Source: Blastococcus sp. CT_GayMR20 (GTDB lineage: Bacteria > Actinomycetota > Actinomycetes > Mycobacteriales > Geodermatophilaceae). From it: DNA of 33,288 nucleotides. The stretch covers positions 1 to 33,288 of the forward strand of contig NZ_SPQM01000047.1 of assembly GCF_004570345.1 (NCBI RefSeq), given 5' to 3'. Positions 20,069 to 28,101 of the stretch are shown here, one piece after another (positions within the stretch are counted from its first letter, which is position 1; every line of letters starts with the position of its first letter). The notes below the pieces were generated by a model. The model was not told the origin of the DNA, ran no database searches, and saw nothing but the letters and a program-made list of their open reading frames with translations. Position numbers and translations under genes: made by a program.

Positions 20069-20482
20069 GTGCTGCCCATCCCGGTCGGCGCCACCGCCGT
20101 CCTCGACGTCGTCGTGACCGAGGCCCACACCGTCGACTTCGACGAGCTGGGCCGTGTCCACCCGGTCTACGCGACCTACACGATGGCAAAGCACTTCGAG
20201 GAGGCCGGCCGCACGCTGCTGCTCCCCCACCTCGAGGACGGCGAGGGCGCCATCGGCACCGCGGTGTCGGTCGAACACCTCGCGCCGAGCTGGGTCGGCG
20301 ACACCCTCCGTGTGACCGCCACCTTCGTCGACGTCCGCGACGGCCGGCTGACCGTCGAGTGCCGCGCCACCGACTCCTACGGACGCGACGTCGGGCGGGG
20401 CACGACCGTCCAGGCCGTCCTGCCCGCCCGCGTCATCGAGGCCCGGACCGGCGAGGAGGCCCGCCGGAGCAGGGGGCGCTGA
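20069..20482 (+). CDS. FlK-like hotdog acyl-CoA thioesterase in the paa operon
   Basis: The 137-residue hotdog-fold protein resembles fluoroacetyl-CoA thioesterase FlK more than PaaI. The putative catalytic Thr36 (VYAT), Glu44 (KHFEEAG) and His70 (VSVEHLAPS) have the same spacing (8 and 26 residues) as FlK T42, E50 and H76. FlK-family members hydrolyse small acyl-CoA thioesters. In this place the likely role is rescue of CoA from dead-end or toxic phenylacetyl-CoA-derived intermediates, the job PaaI does elsewhere. The start is the GTG at 20069, 7 bp after paaE. It converges on the EthD-like gene with 4 bp between stops. Confidence 0.87.
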   Translation: MLPIPVGATAVLDVVVTEAHTVDFDELGRVHPVYATYTMAKHFEEAGRTLLLPHLEDGEGAIGTAVSVEHLAPSWVGDTLRVTATFVDVRDGRLTVECRATDSYGRDVGRGTTVQAVLPARVIEARTGEEARRSRGR

Positions 20483-20486
20483 CCGG

Positions 20487-20807
20487 TCAGCCCGCGTCGG
20501 TCGCGACGGGCTCCGCGGCGAACATGGTCACCAGCTCCATGGCGCCCCAGGACGCGAGGTCCTCTCCCGACGCCTTCCACTCCGGCGACCGCATCCCGGC
20601 CTTCATGGCCTCGGGCGACTCGAAGACCAGCTCCGCCAGCAGGTGGTAGCCGGGCCCGCCCACGTACTGCCGGGTCACCCGGTGCACCCGGTTGTCGACG
20701 AGGCCCGGGGTCTTGGCGACCAGCGGCACGTGGGTGCCGAAGTAGTGGCTCTCGAAGTCGGCGGGGTCCTCGGGCGTGCGGTACAGGGCGAAGTAGCTCA
20801 CGGTCAT
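20487..20807 (-). CDS. EthD-family small protein (dimeric alpha/beta barrel)
   Basis: The 106-residue protein has the EthD pattern: VSYFALYRTPEDPADFESHYFGTHVPLV, with the conserved HVPL segment, then TPGLVDNRVHRV and an HLLAELVFESPEAMKAGMRSPEW strand-helix. EthD proteins act as small oxygenase accessories or heme/aromatic-binding proteins; the exact role is unknown. It is the last gene of the leftward ABC-exporter group, 37 bp after the beta-barrel gene. Confidence 0.88.
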   Translation of the reverse strand: MTVSYFALYRTPEDPADFESHYFGTHVPLVAKTPGLVDNRVHRVTRQYVGGPGYHLLAELVFESPEAMKAGMRSPEWKASGEDLASWGAMELVTMFAAEPVATDAG

Positions 20808-20844
20808 GCGTACAGAACTACCGGACGCCGGCTCCCCGCGGGAG

Positions 20845-21288
20845 TCAGCGCGCGCGGCGGTACGTGAGGTGGAAGTCGGTGCGCCACTCCCCGCCGTCGT
20901 CGGACATCTCCCACCGCCCGTCGATCGTGTCGCCGTCCGCGCTGAACGTGCCGACGTAGCGCTGGGAGAAGTCCAGCGGGCTGAAGTCCGCGGTCCGGCG
21001 GAGCAGCGTCCACTCCCGCCCGTCGAACGTCATCTCGTACGTCCGCACCACCCCGCGGGAGTCGAAGTAGTGCTGCGTCCAGCCGGTCCCGTCGGCGGCC
21101 GGGGCGAAGATCGCGTGCACGCTCGGGGCGGCGGGGTGGTCGTTGTCGGCCCGCTGCAGCACGAAGGAGCGGCCCAGCAGCCACTCGAACGTCGTCCGCC
21201 CGGTGCCGGACCAGTCGCCCCGCGGCGAGGCCGCCTCGACGTCCCAGGTGCCGACCAGCGGCTCGAGTGCGGATGCGTCGTCCGGCAT
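20845..21288 (-). CDS. Small lipocalin-like beta-barrel protein (DUF1579-like)
   Basis: The 147-residue protein is rich in beta-strands: LVGTWDVEAAS (the GxW start of calycin-like barrels), GRTTFEWLLGRSFVLQRA, WTQHYFDSRGVVRTYEMTF and TIDGRWEMSDDGGEW. This is the layout of DUF1579/lipocalin-type binding proteins with no known reaction. The ATG at 21288 has a GGGGGA about 4 bases upstream. It lies 11 bp after the SnoaL-like gene and is probably co-transcribed with the ABC exporter. Confidence 0.82.
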   Translation of the reverse strand: MPDDASALEPLVGTWDVEAASPRGDWSGTGRTTFEWLLGRSFVLQRADNDHPAAPSVHAIFAPAADGTGWTQHYFDSRGVVRTYEMTFDGREWTLLRRTADFSPLDFSQRYVGTFSADGDTIDGRWEMSDDGGEWRTDFHLTYRRAR

Positions 21289-21299
21289 CAGGTCCCCCT

Positions 21300-21701
21300 T
21301 CAGGACAGGGCGAACGAGTGGTGCTCGTGGGTGACGGTCCACCGGTCGCCGTCCTTGCGCAGCCCGACGGTGAGCCGGAGCCGGCGCTCGGGCACTTGCG
21401 CGAACTCCGCGTCGGTCCCGCACCGGAGCAGGGCGTGCGCGAAGGCGACGTCCGCGCCGGCGGTGACGTCCAGCGACTCGATGTCGAACACCGCCCCCTG
21501 CCGCTGCCACTCGAAGAAGGGCGGCCAGGTCTCCCGATAGGCGTCGATGCCACGGACGCCTTCCTGCGGCGGCGGCACGTCGAACATGACGATGTCCGCC
21601 GCGTGCCGGTCGAGCACGGTGGCCAGGTCGCCCGCGTGCACAGCCCGCGCCCACCCCTCGATCAGGCCCCGGATCTCGCTCTCGTCGTCCACCTGCCTCA
21701 C
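21300..21701 (-). CDS. SnoaL/DUF4440-type NTF2-like protein coupled to the ABC permease
   Basis: The 133-residue NTF2-fold protein has DDESEIRGLIEGWARAVHAGD, DIVMFDVPPP and ETWPPFFEWQ, with a terminal strand DRWTVTHEHHSFAL. The motif order fits the SgcJ/EcaC/SnoaL-like group. The GTG at 21701 overlaps the permease stop by 4 bp (GTGA) and has GGAG 4 bases upstream, so translation is coupled; a GTG at 21692 is the alternative. Its genetic tie to an exporter suggests action on the exported compound, an inference. Confidence 0.85.
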   Translation of the reverse strand: MRQVDDESEIRGLIEGWARAVHAGDLATVLDRHAADIVMFDVPPPQEGVRGIDAYRETWPPFFEWQRQGAVFDIESLDVTAGADVAFAHALLRCGTDAEFAQVPERRLRLTVGLRKDGDRWTVTHEHHSFALS

Positions 21702-22534
21702 CGGCTCCTGTACAGGCGCGTGGTGATCGGCAGGAAGACCAGCGCGAGGACGGCGGCCACGACCAGCGAGATGACGATCGCCTCGGTGTCCGGGGAACCC
21801 TCCATCAGCGACCGCGACGCCGTGGCGAGGATGGAGATCGGGTTGACCTCGACGAACGCCTCGAGCGGACCGGGCAGCGTGCTCGGCGGGACGAAGATGT
21901 TGGACAGGAACGTCAGCGGGAACAGGGCCAGGAACCCCCCGTTGAGGACGGCGGTCGGCGAGCGGAGCACCAGCCCGACCACGGTGAACACCCACGAGAG
22001 CCCGAACGAGAAGACGACGACCAGGGCCAGCGCGGCCAGCGTTCCAGGTGCGCCGCCCTCAGGCCGGTAGCCGAGGGCGACCCCCACGAGGATGATCACG
22101 GTGCCGGCGATCACGTAGCGGACGCTGTCGCCGAGGAGCGACCCGAGCAAGGGTGCCGGCCGCCAGATGGGGAGCGAGCGGAAGCGGTCGACGACGCCCT
22201 TCGTGAGGTCGGTGTTCAACGCGACCCCGGAGTAGACGGTCGTGAACAGCACCGACATGACGAGGATGCCCGGGAGGATGTACTGCAGGTAGGCGCTGGT
22301 GGAGCCGGCCACCGCGCCGCCGAAGAGGTACGTGAACATCACCACGAACATGACCGGTGTGATGGTCACGTCGATCAGCTGCTCGGGGACGTGCTTGATC
22401 TTCAGGATCCCCCGCCAGCCGAAGGTCAGCGCGGTCGACAGCGCACTCGGTCGCGGGGGCCGTGCCGTCGAGGCGATCGCCCGGCGCACGGCGGCGGTGT
22501 CGGCGGTCCCGCTGATCGGGGCGGTGGTGGTCAT
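21698..22534 (-). CDS. ABC-2 type exporter permease (DrrB-like)
   Basis: The 278-residue protein has six predicted TM helices after a ~35-residue cytoplasmic N-terminus. The body has [22 protein letters not shown], the [10 protein letters not shown] loop typical of DrrB-type permeases, and [19 protein letters not shown] near the fifth and sixth helices. With the adjacent ATPase it forms a drug, lipid or metabolite exporter of the daunorubicin-resistance type. The ATG at 22534 overlaps the ATPase stop (ATGA). Confidence 0.93.
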   Translation of the reverse strand: MTTTAPISGTADTAAVRRAIASTARPPRPSALSTALTFGWRGILKIKHVPEQLIDVTITPVMFVVMFTYLFGGAVAGSTSAYLQYILPGILVMSVLFTTVYSGVALNTDLTKGVVDRFRSLPIWRPAPLLGSLLGDSVRYVIAGTVIILVGVALGYRPEGGAPGTLAALALVVVFSFGLSWVFTVVGLVLRSPTAVLNGGFLALFPLTFLSNIFVPPSTLPGPLEAFVEVNPISILATASRSLMEGSPDTEAIVISLVVAAVLALVFLPITTRLYRSR

Positions 22535-23526
22535 GACGTCTTCTCCTCGACCTGCTGCTCTGCGTCTCCGGAGACCTGGTCCTCGGCCATGTGTCCGGTC
22601 AGCGCCAGGAAGACCTCGTCGAGACTGGGCTGTCCGAGGGAGAACTCGGCGATGCCGATGCCTGCCCGGGCGAGCTCCCCCACGCCGGTGGCCGCGCGCT
22701 CCGGATCCGCGCAGGCCGACGACAGGGCGGCCGGATCGGGCTCGAGGGTGACGGCGCCGACGGCCCGTTGCAGGATCTGCGCTGCCTCCGGGCGGCGCTC
22801 GGCCCCGAGGAGCCGGACGTGCAGCGCCCCGGTGCCCACCGACGCCTTCAGCTGGCCGGGCGTCCCCTCGGCGATGACGCGGCCGCGGTCGATCACGGCG
22901 ATGCCGTCCGCGAGCTGGTCGGCCTCCTCGAGGTACTGGGTGCAGAGCAGGATCGTCGTCCCGCCGGCCACCAGCGCCCGCGCGATCTCCCACACCTGGT
23001 TGCGCGAGCGCGGGTCCAGGCCGGTCGTGGGTTCGTCCAGGAACATGACCCGCGGGGTGACGACGATGCTCGCCGCGATGTCCAGGCGGCGCCGCATGCC
23101 ACCGGAATAGTGCTTGACCAGCCGGCCGGATGCCTCGGCGATGCCGAAGGCGTCGAGCAGCTCGTCGGCCCGCGCCTTCGCCGGGGCCCGGCCGAGCCCG
23201 AGGAGCCTGCCGAGCAGGATCAGGTTCTCCCGGCCGGTCAGCTCCTCGTCGACCGACGCGAGCTGCCCGGTGAGGCTGACGGCGCTGCGCACGGCGTCGC
23301 CGTCGGACACGATGTCGTGCCCCAGCACCCGCGCGCTGCCGCCGTCCGGAGGGATCAGGGTGGCGAGCATCCGGATCACCGTGGTCTTGCCGGCGCCGTT
23401 GGGCCCGAGGACGCCGTAGATGGCGCCCTCCGGCACGGCCAGATCGATGCCGTCGACGGCGCGGGTCGCCCCGAAGGACTTGGCGAGTCCCGTCGCCTCG
23501 ATCGCGAGTGGTGCCCCAGTCGTCAT
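22531..23526 (-). CDS. ABC exporter ATP-binding protein (DrrA-like)
   Basis: The 331-residue ATPase has Walker A GPNGAGKT (41-48), signature YSGGM (140-144), Walker B with catalytic Glu FLDEP (162-166), a D-loop (GLDPRSR), and a C-terminal extension with [15 protein letters not shown], which is diagnostic of DrrA-type exporters. The ATG at 23526 has GGGAG 5 bases upstream. It is the first gene of a five-gene leftward set (ATPase, permease, NTF2-like, beta-barrel, EthD). No dedicated regulator lies beside it. Confidence 0.94.
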   Translation of the reverse strand: MTTGAPLAIEATGLAKSFGATRAVDGIDLAVPEGAIYGVLGPNGAGKTTVIRMLATLIPPDGGSARVLGHDIVSDGDAVRSAVSLTGQLASVDEELTGRENLILLGRLLGLGRAPAKARADELLDAFGIAEASGRLVKHYSGGMRRRLDIAASIVVTPRVMFLDEPTTGLDPRSRNQVWEIARALVAGGTTILLCTQYLEEADQLADGIAVIDRGRVIAEGTPGQLKASVGTGALHVRLLGAERRPEAAQILQRAVGAVTLEPDPAALSSACADPERAATGVGELARAGIGIAEFSLGQPSLDEVFLALTGHMAEDQVSGDAEQQVEEKTS

Positions 23527-23609
23527 CGGTCTCCCGCCCGTCCGCCGGCTGCGTCCTCCGATGTTGAGACGCACTGTGGGCCGGAAACTGATCGGGCGCC
23601 AGCGACTTT

Positions 23610-23636
23610 CGCCCCCGGCGGTCAGGTCCGGGGGCG
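23610..23636 (-). terminator. Candidate hairpin at the end of the diguanylate cyclase gene
   Basis: CGCCCCCGG (23610-23618) pairs perfectly with CCGGGGGCG (23628-23636) around a 9-nt loop that contains the stop codon at 23622-23624. It could end or attenuate transcription before the ABC operon. The overlap with coding sequence makes it uncertain. Confidence 0.4.
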
Positions 23637-25064
23637 GCCGGTCTTGTCGGCGTACATCCCCAGGTCCGCCGCGTGCAGCAGGGTCGCGGAGTCCGCACCG
23701 TCGTCCGGGCCGAGGGCCACGCCGAGGCTCACCCCGATCCCCGTCGTCCCCAGGTCGCGCTCGAGCGTCGCGCGGAGCTCCTCGGCGACCTGCGCGCACT
23801 GCTCGCGGTCGGCCACCCCGACCAGGACGACGCAGAACTCGTCGCCGGCCAGGCGGGCCACGAGGTCCTCGGTCCGCGTCGCCGCGCGCAGGTGCCGGGC
23901 CAGCTCGACGAGCAGGGCGTCGCCCGCCTCGTGCCCCTGCTCGTCGTTGACCCGCTTGAACCCGTCGAGGTCCAGGAACGCCAGGCCCACGTGCCCGCCC
24001 TGCCGGCGCACCCGTGCCAGCTCCTGGTCGAGACGCTGGACGAGCGCGAGCCGGTTGGGCAGTCCGGTCAGCGCGTCGGTCCGCGCCTGCTCCTCCACCT
24101 GCCGGTGCAGCCGGGCGTTGTCCAGGGCACGGCGGGCGGCCGTCGACAGGCCGTCGAGCACCCGCTGCTCGGCCGGGACCCCGACCTGGGCGACGTCGCT
24201 GCGCGCGACCAGCCACAGCCCGTCGTCCCCGACCGGCACGCCGACCTGCTGCGCACCCGGCGCTCCCTCCTGCAGGGTCACCCCGCTCCGCGGCAGCAGC
24301 CGGGTGGCGTGGGCATGCAGGGTCTCGATCACCTCGTCGGGCCGCAGCGACAGGTGCAGGTCCCGGGTGGCCTCGGCGAGGTCGTCCAGCAGGTCCCGCT
24401 CCGCGGCGAGCCGGGCCTGGCGCCGGCTCAGGATGCTCAGGACGAGCAGGAGCGGCAGCAGCCGCCAGCCGCCGACCCCGTCGGACAGGAACAGCGGCGC
24501 GAGGACGACGCCCAGCGCCGTGCCGGCCAGCTCGACCAGGGCGAGCTGGCGGAGCCCCCTTCCGAAGCCGGGGAGAAGCCGACCCCGATCCAGGCTCAGC
24601 ACGACGACCACCTGACCGTGGCTCACCGTGCCGAACACGACCGCCGCAGCCGCAGCCGCAGCCAGCGTGGGCAGTCCGCGGGCCTGCAGCGCGGCCGCCG
24701 CCGCTCCCCCGGCGGCGGCGGCGGTGACCGACGAGACCGCGTTGAAGACCCGGTTGATCCCGCTCGTCGACAGGGACAGCACGAGACCGAGGGCGGCCGC
24801 ACTGCAGACCAGCGCGGCCGCGGCGGGCGGGAGAACGGTGAACGCCAGCACGGCCGCGGTCTCGCCGAACGTCATGTGCGCCGCGTGCGACCGTCGGCCC
24901 ACGGTCATCGGCGAGAACAGCAGCAGGACGACGGCCGCCGTGACCACTGCGACGTCGAGGGGCTCCTGTCTCAGGACGCCGCCCGAGCGGACGGCCATGA
25001 CGACGAGGGCCACCAGGGCCAGGAGCGCCAGCGCCTGCACGAAGCGGCGCGCCCGACCCTGCAC
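23622..25064 (-). CDS. Membrane-bound diguanylate cyclase (GGDEF domain)
   Basis: The 480-residue protein has about seven hydrophobic segments in residues 8-215 (an MASE-like membrane sensor rich in Ala/Val/Leu), a short coiled coil ([22 protein letters not shown]), a GAF-like segment (~235-310), a linker helix and a GGDEF domain (~328-480). The active-site motif is AGDEF (406-410), a functional variant. An RxxD inhibitory site (RTED, 397-400) sits five residues upstream, so product inhibition by c-di-GMP is expected. No EAL domain is present. The start is the GTG at 25064. It is a single gene with a dyad at 25097-25114 upstream. Confidence 0.93.
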   Translation of the reverse strand: MQGRARRFVQALALLALVALVVMAVRSGGVLRQEPLDVAVVTAAVVLLLFSPMTVGRRSHAAHMTFGETAAVLAFTVLPPAAAALVCSAAALGLVLSLSTSGINRVFNAVSSVTAAAAGGAAAAALQARGLPTLAAAAAAAVVFGTVSHGQVVVVLSLDRGRLLPGFGRGLRQLALVELAGTALGVVLAPLFLSDGVGGWRLLPLLLVLSILSRRQARLAAERDLLDDLAEATRDLHLSLRPDEVIETLHAHATRLLPRSGVTLQEGAPGAQQVGVPVGDDGLWLVARSDVAQVGVPAEQRVLDGLSTAARRALDNARLHRQVEEQARTDALTGLPNRLALVQRLDQELARVRRQGGHVGLAFLDLDGFKRVNDEQGHEAGDALLVELARHLRAATRTEDLVARLAGDEFCVVLVGVADREQCAQVAEELRATLERDLGTTGIGVSLGVALGPDDGADSATLLHAADLGMYADKTGRPRT

Positions 25065-25096
25065 TCGGCTCCTGCTTCCTCGGCTGGGACCGTTCT

Positions 25097-25114
25097 GTCG
25101 ACCGGCTGGTCGAC
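25097..25114. promoter_or_regulatory. Dyad GTCGACC-N4-GGTCGAC upstream of the diguanylate cyclase
   Basis: A perfect 7-bp inverted repeat with a GGCT centre lies 33 bp upstream of the GTG at 25064. On the minus strand TAATCT (about 25125-25120) just upstream could be a -10, which would put the dyad near the transcription start. An operator role is inferred; no regulator is identified. Confidence 0.45.
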
Positions 25115-25176
25115 CCGGAGATTAGTGGTTACCGGCCCGACCGGTACCGCAACCCCGGCGAGGCGGTGGACGGCGA

Positions 25177-25211
25177 CCGGCGCCGAGGCCCGGAGGGAGC
25201 CTCGGCGCCGG
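25177..25211 (-). terminator. Terminator hairpin after the DoxX-like gene
   Basis: A 13-bp perfect stem, 25177-25189 with 25199-25211, closes a 9-nt loop. It begins 15 bp after the DoxX stop in the direction of transcription. No U-run follows. Confidence 0.7.
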
Positions 25212-25225
25212 GTGGCGGAGGTGGA

Positions 25226-25756
25226 TCAGGCGCGGGCGCGCGTCCCGGCGGGCCGGCTGTAGATGCCGATGAGGACCAGGGCGGCGCTGATGAAGACCAG
25301 GTTCTTCACGACGAACTCGCCGTCCGCGGTCAGCTCGAGGAAGTTCGAGCCCCACATCAGCTCCGACGCCGTGACGAAGGTCAGGAAGGTGCCGGCGAGG
25401 TGACCGGCGAGGACCAGCAGCGTGATCCGGGGCAGCACGCCGATCGCCAGCACCAGGCCGACGAGGACCTCGACGGCGCCCAGGGCAGGGACGGCGAGGT
25501 CCGCGTCGACGAACGGCAGTGTCTGCGCGATCAGCTCGTGCACCGGGCTCACGCCGGCGATCTTCAGCGCGCCGAACCAGACGAACACCGCCGCCAGCGC
25601 CAGTCGGAGCAGCGTCGGGGCGACGCGCTGGTTGATCTCGACGGCGCGGTCCACCACGGCCGCGCCGGGCAGCCGCCTGGCCGGCACGGGGACAGGGGCG
25701 TCCTGCACCGCCGTGGGTCGCGTCATCAGGGCCGTCGACTGGGGCATCTCGACCAT
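25226..25756 (-). CDS. DoxX/DUF417-like integral membrane protein
   Basis: The 176-residue protein has about four TM helices after a ~45-residue cytoplasmic N-terminus. Diagnostic parts are LRLALAAVFVWFGALKIAGVSP in TM1, LGAVEVLVGLVLAIGVLPR, and GEFVVKNLVFISAALVLIG in the last helix, the DoxX/DUF417 pattern. The family has been linked to redox or thiosulfate metabolism and stress, but a specific reaction is not known. The ATG at 25756 is preferred because GAGAGGAG ends 6 bases upstream; the ATG at 25762 abuts it. It is the third leftward gene after the Zn-ADH and the hypothetical. Confidence 0.88.
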   Translation of the reverse strand: MVEMPQSTALMTRPTAVQDAPVPVPARRLPGAAVVDRAVEINQRVAPTLLRLALAAVFVWFGALKIAGVSPVHELIAQTLPFVDADLAVPALGAVEVLVGLVLAIGVLPRITLLVLAGHLAGTFLTFVTASELMWGSNFLELTADGEFVVKNLVFISAALVLIGIYSRPAGTRARA

Positions 25757-25820
25757 GGTCATCTCCTCTCGATCGGGGGGCCGCACCAGGTGTGCGACCG
25801 TCGATGGAAGGAGAGACGAG

Positions 25821-25841
25821 CCGGGCCCGGGATACGCCCGG
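25821..25841 (-). terminator. Weak candidate hairpin after the conserved hypothetical gene
   Basis: CCGGGC (25821-25826) pairs with GCCCGG (25836-25841) over 6 bp with a 9-nt loop, 10 bp after the stop of the upstream gene. It may separate that gene from the DoxX promoter; support is modest. Confidence 0.3.
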
Positions 25842-25850
25842 TAGGAGAAT

Positions 25851-26447
25851 TCAGCTGCGGACGGCCCGCACCAGCCCGCGCACCCCCCGGAAGGTCCCCC
25901 AGGCACTGGCCACCCACGGGCCGGCGACGATGACGGGATCGAGCCACTGGTGGGTGAGGTCGGTCCGCTTCTGTCCGACACGCGACGAGAAGCCGGAATG
26001 GGTGAACTCGCTCCGCACACCGGTCTCGGTGATCGGGTTGTCCGGGCGCGCCGTGGCGAACGACGCCAGATGGTGCTCCCAGGCGTCGACCCGGTCGGCC
26101 AGGATCAGCAGCAACCAGTGCGCCGCGCGGCCCTCGCTGTACTTCGCGTAGGAGTAGCGGCGGATCACCCCTGAGAGGCCCTTCGGCGGCTGGGCGGTGC
26201 CGAAGACGGGCGTCACGAACGCGTGCTCGATGGACCGCTCGCGGGGCCACTTCTCAGGCTGGCGCTCCGGGAACTGCCAGTGGGCGCCGCTGAGGTCCTC
26301 CTGGAAGCGCAGCTTCGGGTACGACGGCCTGTCGTTCGGGTCCAGGTCCGCGCCCCAGCCCGGGATGCGCGCGCGCAGCTGCTCGGCGGTCTCGCGCGGC
26401 TTCCGGTCGTCGGGCGTGTAGGCGGTGGGGATGCGGGCGTCGGTCAT
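25851..26447 (-). CDS. Conserved hypothetical protein, ADH-associated
   Basis: The 198-residue protein is without a domain I can name. It is soluble, Trp/Arg-rich, and has no signal peptide. Recognisable segments are ETAEQLRARIPGWGADLDP, RPSYPKLRF, GVIRRYSYAKYSEGRAAHWLLL, ILADRVDAWEHHL and LDPVIVAGPWVASAW. It lies 13 bp downstream of the formaldehyde-dehydrogenase-like gene and shares its direction, so the two are probably one transcription unit. A role in aldehyde or stress metabolism is inferred only from that link. Confidence 0.82.
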   Translation of the reverse strand: MTDARIPTAYTPDDRKPRETAEQLRARIPGWGADLDPNDRPSYPKLRFQEDLSGAHWQFPERQPEKWPRERSIEHAFVTPVFGTAQPPKGLSGVIRRYSYAKYSEGRAAHWLLLILADRVDAWEHHLASFATARPDNPITETGVRSEFTHSGFSSRVGQKRTDLTHQWLDPVIVAGPWVASAWGTFRGVRGLVRAVRS

Positions 26448-26460
26448 GGTCGGTTCCCCC

Positions 26461-27609
26461 TCAGGCCGCGCTCGGCACGACGAGCGGCTTGATGATGCCG
26501 TCGAGCTTCGCGGAGAAGGCGTGGTACCCGTCGGCGATGTGCTCCAGCGGGAACCGGTGGGTCACCATGTCGCGCGGGGTGATGAATCCGTTCTTGACGT
26601 GCTCGAACAGCCGCGGCCACTGCCGCTTGACCGGCGCCTGGTTCATCCGCAGCGTCAGCCCCTTGTTCATGGCGTCGCCGAACTTGACGGCGCTGAAGAT
26701 CGGCCCGTAGGCACCCATCACGGAGATGGTGGCGCCCTTGCGGACGCTGTCGATGGCCCAGTTCAGCGCGACCGGTGAGCCGCCCTGCAGCTTGAGCTTC
26801 GCCGAGGTCACGTGCTGCAGCAGGTTGCCGTCGGCTTCGGCGCCGACACAGTCGATGGCGACGTCGGCCCCGAGGAAGTCCGTCGTCCGCTTCAGTTCCA
26901 CGACGACGTCGTCGTACTCCGTGAAGTTCATCGTCTCGGCGTGCGCGAAGGTGCGCGCCTTCTCCAGCCGGTGGTCCAGGTGGTCGATGACGATCACCCG
27001 CCCGGCCCCCATGAGCCACGACGACTGGGCGGCGACCAGCCCGACCGGCCCGGCACCGAAGACCACGACGGTGTCGCCCTCCGCGATGTCGCCCAGTTGC
27101 GCCCCGAAGTAGCCCGTGGCCGTGGCGTCGGTCAGCAGGACGGCGTCCTCGTCGTGCATCCAGTCGGGGATCTTGGCCGGCCCGACGTCGGCGAACGGCA
27201 CCCGGACGTACTCGGCCTGAGCGCCGTCGTACCCGCCGGTCGTGTGCGAGTACCCGTAGATGCCGCCGACCGCCGTCGCGTTGGGGTTGACGTTGTGGCA
27301 GTTGGAGTAGAGGCCGCGGGCGCAGTACCAGCAGGACCCGCAGAAGATGTTGAACGGCACCATCACCCGATCGCCCACCTGCAGGTTCTGCACCGATGAG
27401 CCGACCTGGTCCACCACGCCGATGAACTCGTGGCCGAACGTGTGACCGATCCGGGTGTCCGGCATCATGCCGTGGTAGAGGTGCAGGTCGGAGCCGCAGA
27501 TGGCGGCAAGGGTGACCCGCACGATCGCGTCGTTGGGATGTTCGATGGCCGGGATGTCCTTCTCCTCGACCCTGACCTTGTACGGCCCTCGGTAGACCAT
27601 CGCCCGCAT
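26461..27609 (-). CDS. Zn-dependent alcohol dehydrogenase, glutathione-independent formaldehyde-dehydrogenase-like
   Basis: The 382-residue MDR enzyme has catalytic zinc residues in AICGSDLHLYHG and FGHEFIG and a complete four-cysteine structural zinc lobe (CGSCWYCARGLYSNC). The Rossmann motif is VVVFGAGPVGLVAAQ, followed by VIDHLDHRLEKA, where the Asp suggests NAD preference. The extended C-terminal half (AIDCVGAEADGNLLQHV, VRKGATISVMGAYG) matches the FdhA-like subgroup, which oxidises formaldehyde or related aldehydes without glutathione or mycothiol. The start is the ATG at 27609, with GAGGAG 6 bases upstream. A 15-bp palindrome lies just upstream. Confidence 0.92.
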   Translation of the reverse strand: MRAMVYRGPYKVRVEEKDIPAIEHPNDAIVRVTLAAICGSDLHLYHGMMPDTRIGHTFGHEFIGVVDQVGSSVQNLQVGDRVMVPFNIFCGSCWYCARGLYSNCHNVNPNATAVGGIYGYSHTTGGYDGAQAEYVRVPFADVGPAKIPDWMHDEDAVLLTDATATGYFGAQLGDIAEGDTVVVFGAGPVGLVAAQSSWLMGAGRVIVIDHLDHRLEKARTFAHAETMNFTEYDDVVVELKRTTDFLGADVAIDCVGAEADGNLLQHVTSAKLKLQGGSPVALNWAIDSVRKGATISVMGAYGPIFSAVKFGDAMNKGLTLRMNQAPVKRQWPRLFEHVKNGFITPRDMVTHRFPLEHIADGYHAFSAKLDGIIKPLVVPSAA

Positions 27610-27630
27610 GGGCACTCCTCGAGAAGCATG

Positions 27631-27645
27631 CCGCCGGACCGGCGG
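27631..27645. promoter_or_regulatory. 15-bp palindrome CCGCCGG-A-CCGGCGG upstream of the Zn-ADH
   Basis: A perfect 7-bp inverted repeat around one central base lies 22 bp upstream of the ADH start codon, in the 156-bp gap shared with the divergent serine-repeat gene. It could be an operator. GC-only palindromes can arise by chance in this composition, so support is low. Confidence 0.35.
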
Positions 27646-27765
27646 AAGTCGTCGCGTCCGGGCTGCTTCGAGACGCCGCCCCCCGACTCTCTCTCTCCGC
27701 GTCGAGATCGGCCACTCGACCGCCGATGTCTGGCACGTCAGCGACCGCGGGACGACGATGCGGCG

Positions 27766-28101
27766 ATGACCGCCTCGCGCAACTCCGTGCTGTCGCTCTG
27801 GTCGACCGAGTCGGTCCTCTGCATCGGGTGCCAGGGCTCGGCCCTGTCCATCGGCAGCGTCGGCTCGGCGCTGTCGGTCGGCAGCGTCGGCTCGTTCGCC
27901 TCCGTCCTCTCGGTCGGCTCCGCGCTGTCGATCGGGTCGGCGCTGTCCTGGCTCTCGATGGGGTCGGTCCTCTCCGACCGGTCCTACGGCGGGGTCCTCG
28001 CCTCCCGCCACCGCCGGGCAGGCGCCGCCGGCCTGCTCACCCTGCTCGCCCTCGCCGTCACGTCCCGAGGGCGACCGAACCGCCGAGGACGACGAGGCTG
28101 A
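27766..28101 (+). CDS. Small xSx tripeptide-repeat protein with C-terminal TM helix
   Basis: The 111-residue protein has residues 6 to ~75 as a near-unbroken series of three-residue units with Ser in the middle and a small or hydrophobic residue on each side (NSV LSL WST ESV, then GSA LSI GSV and so on). Two units carry Cys instead of Ser (LCI, GCQ). After RHRRAG comes a hydrophobic helix (AAGLLTLLALAV) and a very basic tail. Similar Ser/Gly/Val repeat proteins occur in other actinobacteria without known function. A regular solenoid-like fold anchored at the membrane is a reasonable guess. The ATG has no strong Shine-Dalgarno sequence. The 3' end overlaps the convergent LysE gene by 44 bp. 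Confidence 0.75.
   Translation: MTASRNSVLSLWSTESVLCIGCQGSALSIGSVGSALSVGSVGSFASVLSVGSALSIGSALSWLSMGSVLSDRSYGGVLASRHRRAGAAGLLTLLALAVTSRGRPNRRGRRG

Noticed and set aside
20478..20491. Perfect palindrome GCTGACCGGTCAGC holding both stop codons of the convergent genes
   Set aside because: It has no loop, so it makes a poor hairpin; it is probably a by-product of two facing TGA stops, though it resembles the TGACC/GGTCA operator arms.
27687..27697. CT dinucleotide run in the ADH/repeat-protein gap
   Set aside because: It is about five units only; there is no sign of phase variation because it lies outside coding sequence and away from a promoter spacer.
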